Source of the DNA: Synechococcaceae bacterium WBB_10_009
GTDB lineage: Bacteria; Cyanobacteriota; Cyanobacteriia; PCC-6307; Cyanobiaceae
Length of the DNA stretch: 11,463 nt
NCBI GenBank assembly: GCA_010030955.1
Contig: RHBP01000049.1
Coordinates: 1 to 11,463, forward strand
Reading direction: 5' to 3'
The notes under the pieces were generated by a model that saw only the letters and a list, made by a program, of their open reading frames with translations, searched no databases and was not told the origin of the DNA. A program made the position numbers and the translations under genes. Every line of letters begins with the position of its first letter. The first letter of the stretch is position 1. Shown here one piece after another: positions 6,944-11,463 of the stretch.

Positions 6944-7625
6944 GGGGGTCGCTGCTCCGCAGCGGGCCGGCGGTGCCCAGGGGCCAGAAGCGCCAGAAGG
7001 CCCTGCCGATGATCTCGCTCTGGGGCAGGAAGGGGCCGCCGGGCCAGAAGCGGCCGTCCCAGCTGTTGCCGCGGTTGTCCCCCAGGGTGAGCACGTGGCC
7101 CGGGGGCACCACGGCGTTGAGGGTGCGGCAGGGCCCCATGCCCAGCTCGTCCACCGGGCAGTAGCTCGCCACATAGGGCTCCTGGATCCACTGGCCGTTC
7201 ACCTGCACCTGGCCGCGGGGGTTGATCACCACCCGGTCGCCCGGGATGGCCACCACCCGTTTGATGTAGGCATCGCAGGCGGGCTCCTGCAGACCGGGGA
7301 TGCCATTGATCAGGGGCAGGTTCACCACCAGGCAGCGCAGGGGGCCCACCTCGCGGCCGGCCCGCAGCACCGGATCAAAGTGGTGTGGGGCGTGGAACAC
7401 CACGATCTCGCCCCGCTGGGGCGGCCGGCTGCGGTAGGTGAGCTTCTCCACCAGCAGCCGGTCCTGGATCTGCAGGCCGGGCAGCATCGAGCCCGAGGGG
7501 ATGTAGCGCGCCTCCAGCAGCACCTGGCGCACCCCCAGGGCCACCCCGAGGGTGATCAACACCCCACGCCAGAACACCCATGGACTCTCGCGCTCGCCGG
7601 CGCCGGGGGTTTCTTCGGTGGACAA
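6906..7625 (-). CDS. lepB: Signal peptidase I
   Basis: This membrane serine protease (S26 family) removes signal peptides from secreted and thylakoid-lumen proteins. The 239-residue product has one N-terminal membrane helix (about 18-37). The catalytic serine S46 is in YIPSGSMLPGL and the general base K122 in YIKRVVAIPGD. The conserved LGDNRGNSWDGR box is at 181-192, followed by IIGRAFWRFWPLG. All family boxes are present in order. The insertion between boxes (about 86-118) and the Pro/Ala/Arg tail after 217 make it longer than compact bacterial forms. The first start available is the TTG at 7625, which gives 17 residues before the membrane helix. A later GTG within the helix would remove part of the anchor and is less likely. 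It is convergent with, and overlaps by 38 bases, the dihydroorotase-like gene. Confidence 0.95.
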   Translation of the reverse strand: MSTEETPGAGERESPWVFWRGVLITLGVALGVRQVLLEARYIPSGSMLPGLQIQDRLLVEKLTYRSRPPQRGEIVVFHAPHHFDPVLRAGREVGPLRCLVVNLPLINGIPGLQEPACDAYIKRVVAIPGDRVVINPRGQVQVNGQWIQEPYVASYCPVDELGMGPCRTLNAVVPPGHVLTLGDNRGNSWDGRFWPGGPFLPQSEIIGRAFWRFWPLGTAGPLRSSDPLRPAAAPAKARG

Positions 7626-7683
7626 CGGGGCCTGGTCAGCGCTGGGAGCTCAGGCAGATTAGGGCCGTTGCCTGCGTGATCCG

Positions 7684-9186
7684 ATGGTGCGCCCGCGTTG
7701 GTTGTCGGCCCAGAGGGTCACGGCCTCGCGCCTCTGGCTGCACTGGGACCGTGCCGTGGCCCTGTGGGCCTGCCTCAACCTGGTGTGGGTGTTGTTTGAC
7801 CTCACCTACCTGCCGCTGCGCACCTTTTGGCTGCAGCGCAACCTCACGCCGCTGCCGCAGATGCCGTTGGTGGTGCCGTTGCCGCTGCTGCCGGACATCA
7901 CCCCCCTCTACGACCCGGTGAAGGGCATCGAGCCCCACCGCGAAACCCAGCAATACCTGGCGGCCTTCCAACGGCTCGATGCCGCCCTGCTGGCGGGTGA
8001 GTCCGCCGCCAGCAGCGCCCCGCTGCGCCGCCGCCAGGTGGAGCTGACGGTGGCGATGATCAACGAAAACCCCTTCGCCGCCTCCGGCAACGGCGGCACC
8101 CTGGAGACGATCAAAAACCGCCTGCGGCAGCGGGCCGGCCTGGAGTCCGCCAAGGCCTCCGCCGATCGCCTGCTCAGCGACGGCTGGTTGGGCCGCCACG
8201 GTTGGCGGGAGGAGCGGCGTTTCTGGCGCCAGCAGGTGTTGCCGCTGGTGTCCACCAGCTATTGGCGCTCCATCGATGAACACGGCCGCCCCATCGACCA
8301 CTTCTGGCGCACCGACCTGCTGCTGTTCCAGAGCGTCTTCGCCCTCGACATCCTGCTGCGGATGGTGCGGCTGCGGCGCCGTTTCCCGGGGCTGAGCTGG
8401 CGCGATGCGCTGCTGCGCCGCTGGATCGACCTGCCCCTGCTGCTGCCCTTCTGGTGCTGGCTGCGGGTGGTGCCGGTGGTGGAGCGGCTCAGCCAGGCGC
8501 GGCTGATCAACATCGAGCCGCTGCGGGCGGCGGTGAGCCGTGCCGTGGTGTCGCTGCTGGCCCTGGAGTTGTTTGAGGTGCTGGCCCTGCAGCTGGTGGA
8601 TGGCACCCAGTCGTTGATCCGCTCCCCCCAATGGCCCCGCTGGATCCGCAGCCTGCGCAGCCACCAGAGCGTCAGCAGCAGCGACGACCAGCAGCTGCTG
8701 GAGCTGGTGAAGTTGTGGGGGCCGCTGCTGCTTGGGGAGGTGACGCCGCGCCTGGCGCCGGAGCTGCAGTCGCTGCTGGGCCATGCCCTGCAGCAGAGCC
8801 TGCGGGAGGTGCCCGGCGGAGCGGCGGTGCCGGCCCTGTTGAGCCGCCAGGTGGCCAGCGGCATGGTGGACAGCCTCGTGGACCTGGCCCGCGGCACCGC
8901 CCAGCGGCTGGCCCAGAGCGACGAACGCCAGGTGGCCCTGCTGCAGCGCTTCGGCGACCGCTTCTGGGAGGAGCTGGCGGCGGGCCTGGAGCAGGGGGGC
9001 ACGCTGCAGCGCAGCCAGCAGCTGCTGGTGACCCTGCTGCAGCAGCTCAAGCTCAACTACCTGGCCCAGATGAACCGCGCCGGCATCGATGCCCTGATGG
9101 AGGAACTCGACGACCTCACCGCACCGCTGGAGGCCGCTGGCGTGGTGGCTAACCCGCCAGCGCCGCCTGCCACTCCTCAGGCTTGA
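7684..9186 (+). CDS. Large orphan membrane protein, three predicted membrane segments
   Basis: I do not recognise a named family with confidence. The ATG at 7684 gives 500 residues. One hydrophobic segment lies at about 24-47. A basic, mostly soluble stretch follows (85-205). Then come two membrane segments, about 209-229 (DLLLFQSVFALDILLRMVRL) and 247-266 (WIDLPLLLPFWCWLRVVPVV), joined by an Arg-rich loop (RLRRRFPGLSWRDALLRRW). The C-terminal half (280-485) looks almost entirely helical, with many Leu/Gln/Glu heptads, and the tail is Pro/Ala-rich. The acidic and arginine pattern of the two-helix unit loosely recalls voltage-sensor S2-S4 segments, but no pore or selectivity motif is visible. 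Conservation across cyanobacteria is my impression only. It shares a 58-base divergent gap with lepB and overlaps the ArsC-like gene by 38 bases at its end. Confidence 0.8.
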   Translation: MVRPRWLSAQRVTASRLWLHWDRAVALWACLNLVWVLFDLTYLPLRTFWLQRNLTPLPQMPLVVPLPLLPDITPLYDPVKGIEPHRETQQYLAAFQRLDAALLAGESAASSAPLRRRQVELTVAMINENPFAASGNGGTLETIKNRLRQRAGLESAKASADRLLSDGWLGRHGWREERRFWRQQVLPLVSTSYWRSIDEHGRPIDHFWRTDLLLFQSVFALDILLRMVRLRRRFPGLSWRDALLRRWIDLPLLLPFWCWLRVVPVVERLSQARLINIEPLRAAVSRAVVSLLALELFEVLALQLVDGTQSLIRSPQWPRWIRSLRSHQSVSSSDDQQLLELVKLWGPLLLGEVTPRLAPELQSLLGHALQQSLREVPGGAAVPALLSRQVASGMVDSLVDLARGTAQRLAQSDERQVALLQRFGDRFWEELAAGLEQGGTLQRSQQLLVTLLQQLKLNYLAQMNRAGIDALMEELDDLTAPLEAAGVVANPPAPPATPQA

Positions 9187-9526
9187 AGCCCACCAGCACG
9201 GCACCGCCGCCGGTGATGGCGAAGGGGCGTTTGATCAATTTGCCGTCCGCCGCCAGGGCGGCCAAGGCCTGCCCATCGTCCATGGCGGCCACGGCGGCGC
9301 TGCCCAGGGCGCGGTAACTCTGGCCACTGGTGTTGAACAGCCGTTTGCGGCCCACGGCCGTGAGGGCCTGGCGCAGCTCCGACAGCCCCGGCGGGGAGGC
9401 GGTGATGTCCACCAGCTCAAGGGTGCCGGCCTGCACGGAGATGCCCCGCTGGGCGAGCCATTGCAGGGCCTTGCGGCAGGTGCCGCAGGCGGGATAGCTG
9501 TAGAGGCGGAGGGGGGGCTGGCTCAC
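9149..9526 (-). CDS. ArsC/Spx-family thioredoxin-fold protein
   Basis: The 125-residue protein matches the size and layout of ArsC/Spx/YffB proteins. There is a beta strand (LRLYSYP), then CxxC at C14 and C17 in YPACGTCRKALQWL, KRLFNTSGQSYRAL at 61-74, and LIKRPFAI at 97-104 with the family cis-proline region (K99, R100, P101). These proteins reduce arsenate or act as redox adaptors; the CxxC pair is more typical of Spx-like members than of R773 ArsC, which uses one cysteine there. I see no arsenite pump or ArsR regulator nearby, so arsenic resistance is not supported by context. The start is a GTG at 9526, 10 bases after the ferredoxin stop on the same strand, suggesting a two-gene operon. 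The 3' end overlaps the convergent membrane-protein gene by 38 bases. Confidence 0.88.
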   Translation of the reverse strand: MSQPPLRLYSYPACGTCRKALQWLAQRGISVQAGTLELVDITASPPGLSELRQALTAVGRKRLFNTSGQSYRALGSAAVAAMDDGQALAALAADGKLIKRPFAITGGGAVLVGFKPEEWQAALAG

Positions 9527-9536
9527 GCCGCCGCAC

Positions 9537-9896
9537 TCACTTGCCGATCAGGGCCTTGAGGGCACCCACCAGGCTGTTGGAGCCCTTGCCCACGCCGTCC
9601 TGGGGGCGGGTGCGGATGGTCACGTCGCCGTTGACGCTGGTGCGGCAGCTGAGGCGGTAGTTGGCGGGCCGATCCGCCAGGTACACCTGCTCCACATCGC
9701 TGCGGGGGGAGAGGTTCTGCATGCCCTCCACCACTTCCACCACGCAGGTGCCGCACTGGCCGACGCCACCGCAGTTGTTGAGGTTGTTCAGGCCCTTGTA
9801 GGGGTTGATGCCGGCATCAACGGCGGCCTTGCGCAGATTGGCCCCTTCGATGCAACCGACCTGCTGGCCTTCCTGTTCAAAACGGATGGTGGGCAC
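9537..9896 (-). CDS. [2Fe-2S] ferredoxin with adrenodoxin-type cysteine spacing
   Basis: From the GTG at 9896 the product is 119 residues, opening MPTIRFEQEGQQVGCIEG, a typical beta-grasp ferredoxin start. The cluster ligands are C42, C48, C51 (NCGGVGQCGTC) and C84 (RLSCRT). The C-x5-C-x2-C spacing is that of adrenodoxin/ISC-type ferredoxins, while photosynthetic PetF has C-x4-C-x2-C. It is therefore unlikely to be the main photosystem I acceptor. The tail (about 96-119, basic with Gly/Ser) extends past the fold. The frame is open up to a TTG at 9977 with an ATG at 9974, but the extra 26-27 residues are Pro/Arg/Gly-rich and include a promoter-like TAAGTT, so I prefer 9896. It is followed by the ArsC/Spx-like gene 10 bases later. 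Confidence 0.9.
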   Translation of the reverse strand: MPTIRFEQEGQQVGCIEGANLRKAAVDAGINPYKGLNNLNNCGGVGQCGTCVVEVVEGMQNLSPRSDVEQVYLADRPANYRLSCRTSVNGDVTIRTRPQDGVGKGSNSLVGALKALIGK

Positions 9897-9924
9897 GGTC
9901 GGGCGGGGATCTTCGGCGCCGACA

Positions 9925-9930
9925 AACTTA
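9925..9930 (-). promoter_or_regulatory. Possible -10 element of the ferredoxin operon
   Basis: TAAGTT on the minus strand, 28 bases upstream of the chosen GTG at 9896, is the best -10-like hexamer in the 126-base gap between the ferredoxin and the divergent methyltransferase. No convincing -35 is visible. If it is real it rules out the longer ferredoxin start. Confidence 0.25.
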
Positions 9931-10022
9931 CCTGGCCGGGGCCGGTTTCCGCAGACCCCGATCGAGGCTGACATCAAAAGCAGCCTGGCCCGGAGCTGGA
10001 ACGGCGGAGGCCGTCCTTAGCA

Positions 10023-10727
10023 TTGGGGCACCGGCGGCACAGGGCCTTGAACACTGCGGGCTACGACTCTCCCGGCTACGAACGGCTTCAGAGCCAGGTG
10101 ATCCCCGGCTACGGCAGCCTGGCGCGGTTGGCGGTGGCGTTGTTGGCGGTGTCGCCCGCCGCCCGCGCCCCCGGCGCCGCGGTGCTGGTGGCCGGATGCG
10201 GCACCGGCGCCGAGCTGGTGGAGGCGGTGGCGCAACGTCCCGATTGGCAGCTCACCGCCATCGACCCCAGCGACGAGATGCTGGAGGAATCGCGCCAGCG
10301 GCTGGCGGATCAGGCCGGCATCGACTGGCGCCAGACCACCGCCGAAGCCCTGGTGGACCAGCCCGGGATCGCCGGCCGCTTCGCCGGGGCCCTGTCGGTG
10401 CTGGTGTTGCAGTCGCTGCCCGACGATGGCAGCAAGTTGGCCTTCCTGAGCGCCCTGGCCCGGTCGCTGCAGCCCGGGGCCCAATTGGTGCTGGTGGACC
10501 TGATGCAAACCAGCCTCCCCTCCCTGGAGGGGCAGTTGGAGCAGGCCTGGGCGGGGTTCCAGCGGGCCAGCGGCCTGGATCCGCTGCCCGCCGCCCGCCA
10601 CCAGGGGCTGCACCCGGTGGGGCTGGCCCGGCTCACCAGCTTGGTGAACGCCGCCGGCTTTGGCGATCCGGCCCGGGTGTTCCAGGCCCTGGGCTTTGAG
10701 GGGTTCCTGCTGCAGCGCCGCGCCTGA
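10023..10727 (+). CDS. Class I SAM-dependent methyltransferase, CmoA-like
   Basis: The 234-residue product has the Rossmann methyltransferase marks: motif I VLVAGCGTGAE (54-64), an acidic residue ending strand 2 in AIDPSDEML (79-87), GALSVLVLQSLP around motif IV (122-132), and a motif-V-like LQPGAQLVLVDL (149-160). The N-terminal stretch YDSPGYERLQSQVIPGYGSLARL resembles the substrate-side helix of CmoA, the carboxy-SAM synthase of wobble-uridine modification, hence the label. The substrate is not established. The first start is a TTG at 10023, with GGCGGAGG ending 12 bases upstream. A TTG at 10047, preceded closely by AGGG, would give a protein opening MNTAGYDSPG and may be correct. It converges with the small membrane-protein gene, leaving only 3 bases between stop codons. 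Confidence 0.85.
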   Translation: MGHRRHRALNTAGYDSPGYERLQSQVIPGYGSLARLAVALLAVSPAARAPGAAVLVAGCGTGAELVEAVAQRPDWQLTAIDPSDEMLEESRQRLADQAGIDWRQTTAEALVDQPGIAGRFAGALSVLVLQSLPDDGSKLAFLSALARSLQPGAQLVLVDLMQTSLPSLEGQLEQAWAGFQRASGLDPLPAARHQGLHPVGLARLTSLVNAAGFGDPARVFQALGFEGFLLQRRA

Positions 10728-10735
10728 GTCTCAGG
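10723..10735. repeat. 13-base palindrome spanning two convergent stop codons
   Basis: CCTGAGTCTCAGG is a perfect inverted repeat with 6-base arms and a single central base. The plus-strand TGA (methyltransferase) lies in the left arm, and the minus-strand stop (small membrane protein) lies in the right arm. There is no T-run on either side, so termination activity is uncertain. Confidence 0.4.
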
Positions 10736-10979
10736 GCTGTCGGGCCGTGGTCAGCCCCGTCGGCGCCTCGGCAGGGCGGCGGTCGGTGATCACGCCGGCC
10801 AGGGGCAGGGTCAGGCTGCAAATTCCGAGCAGCACACCCAGCAACGGTGCGGCCGTGTGGAACAGGCTGTGGGAGATGCCGTTTGAACCGTAGGGCTCCT
10901 CGCCGGTGTCACCGTTGCCGTCGGTGATGGGGCTCGGAGCGCCGGTTCGGGGAGGGGGGTCTGAGGAGTCGGATTCCAT
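10731..10979 (-). CDS. Small single-TM hypothetical protein
   Basis: The family is not named. The ATG at 10979 gives 82 residues: a polar N-terminus rich in Ser, Pro, Asp and Gly (1-40), one membrane helix (about 49-70, PLLGVLLGICSLTLPLAGVI) and a short basic/polar tail. A GTG at 11009 would add ten residues and sits next to an AGGG, so the start is not settled. It lies 49 bases downstream of the helix-turn-helix gene on the same strand. The hydrophobic segment and ATG support a real gene, but nothing shows its role. Confidence 0.6.
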   Translation of the reverse strand: MESDSSDPPPRTGAPSPITDGNGDTGEEPYGSNGISHSLFHTAAPLLGVLLGICSLTLPLAGVITDRRPAEAPTGLTTARQP

Positions 10980-11028
10980 GGTCGGTTGGCCCAATGGGGC
11001 CCTGATCACCCTAACGAGCTGTCTGACA

Positions 11029-11463
11029 TCAGGCGGCAGGGCGGGCCTGGTCGTGCTGTTCGCGGCGGGCGTCCAGGTCGCTGGTGGTGCCGCCGCTGCT
11101 CAGCAGGCCGCGGATGGCCCGCAGCTCTTCAAGGATCGAGCCCAAGAGTTGTTGGGTGGCGGTGGAGGGGGAATTGAGCACCTCCACGGTGACCTCCTTG
11201 ATGCGCAGCACATCGCGGGCAAACCGGGCCACCTCGTTGGGGTGGAACATCAGCGGCTCCTTCTGGTCGCTGCGGTATTCCGGATTGAGCTTGCGCGGGT
11301 TGAAGGCCGGGTTGAGGTTGCGGGGGTCGGTGTTGGTGTAGCGGTACACCGAGGCCCGTGAGCGGTTGAGGCTGCGCTGCACCTCATCAATGCCGATCAG
11401 GTTTTCGGCGGATTCGGCGCTGTTGGCGGCCGCTTCGGCAGCGGAGCCGAGGGCCCCGCCCAA
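11029..11463 (-). CDS. Helix-turn-helix protein of unknown role (possibly 5'-partial)
   Basis: At least 144 residues are encoded. The frame is open to the window edge, where a TTG (11463) could be the start or an internal Leu codon. After an Ala-rich segment (1-20) comes LIGIDEVQRSLNRSRASVYR (22-41), a good match to a resolvase/excisionase-type helix-turn-helix, in which R34-Y40 would be the recognition helix. It is followed by a Pro/Asn-rich stretch with a doubled motif (NLNPAF at 49-54, KLNPEY at 58-63). A predicted long helix follows (75-121, FHPNEVARFARDVLRIKEV, then LLGSILEELRAIRGLL), then a charged tail. A DNA-binding head with a C-terminal helical oligomerisation part is the simplest reading. 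No recombinase catalytic domain is present in what is visible, so it is not itself an integrase. A transcription or nucleoid regulator is possible. Confidence 0.75.
   Translation of the reverse strand: MGGALGSAAEAAANSAESAENLIGIDEVQRSLNRSRASVYRYTNTDPRNLNPAFNPRKLNPEYRSDQKEPLMFHPNEVARFARDVLRIKEVTVEVLNSPSTATQQLLGSILEELRAIRGLLSSGGTTSDLDARREQHDQARPAA

Noticed and set aside
5570..7174. 534-codon minus-strand frame covering the DHOase-like gene and part of lepB
   Set aside because: Gln/Gly/Ala-rich and antisense to a recognisable amidohydrolase; it also overlaps lepB in another frame.
7636..9204. 522-codon minus-strand frame antisense to the 500-residue membrane protein
   Set aside because: Gln/His/Gly-rich low-complexity product. 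The plus-strand frame has membrane helices and ordinary amino acid use.
9149..9526. Arsenic-resistance cassette
   Set aside because: The ArsC-like gene has no arsB, acr3 or arsR neighbour and carries an Spx-type CxxC, so context does not support arsenate detoxification.
11029..11463. Mobile-element resolvase
   Set aside because: Only a helix-turn-helix is visible, with no serine or tyrosine recombinase residues, inverted repeats or target duplications nearby.

Overview
The window reads as a chromosomal housekeeping segment from a very GC-rich (about 70% by eye) alpha-cyanobacterium of the Synechococcus/Cyanobium group. This rests on the gene families and their order: a tandem histidine phosphatase, a dihydroorotase-like protein and lepB in a row, plus several proteins of a type I associate with cyanobacteria. 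It also rests on the strong G/C third-position bias. I see no tRNA, rRNA, CRISPR array, insertion sequence or phage gene, and no stretch above 300 bases without a gene.

Left part (1-4205, all minus strand). Reading right to left there is a membrane-anchored orphan protein, a CPBP-family intramembrane protease, a small single-pass protein with FtsL architecture, ftsI (septal transpeptidase) and the first 144 codons of transaldolase (tal), which runs off the window. The FtsL-like stop overlaps the proposed ftsI start (TTGA), so these two look translationally coupled.

Middle part (4290-9186). On the plus strand a two-domain histidine phosphatase (gpmB type) overlaps by 4 bases (GTGA) with a dihydroorotase-like gene that has lost nearly all metal ligands. 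The latter collides tail to tail with lepB (signal peptidase I, minus). lepB and a large orphan membrane protein (plus) diverge from a 58-base gap. The orphan overlaps tail to tail with an ArsC/Spx-like thioredoxin-fold gene.

Right part (9149-11463). The ArsC/Spx-like gene lies 10 bases downstream of a [2Fe-2S] ferredoxin with adrenodoxin-type cysteine spacing (both minus). A CmoA-like methyltransferase (plus) diverges from the ferredoxin. It converges on a small single-TM protein (minus), which follows a minus-strand helix-turn-helix protein whose N-terminus may lie outside the window.

The genes fall into unrelated housekeeping themes: cell division and envelope, central carbon metabolism, secretion and redox. 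I see no defence island or mobile cluster. The most rewarding points are the FtsL candidate, the catalytically stripped dihydroorotase paralogue, and the orphan membrane and helix-turn-helix proteins.
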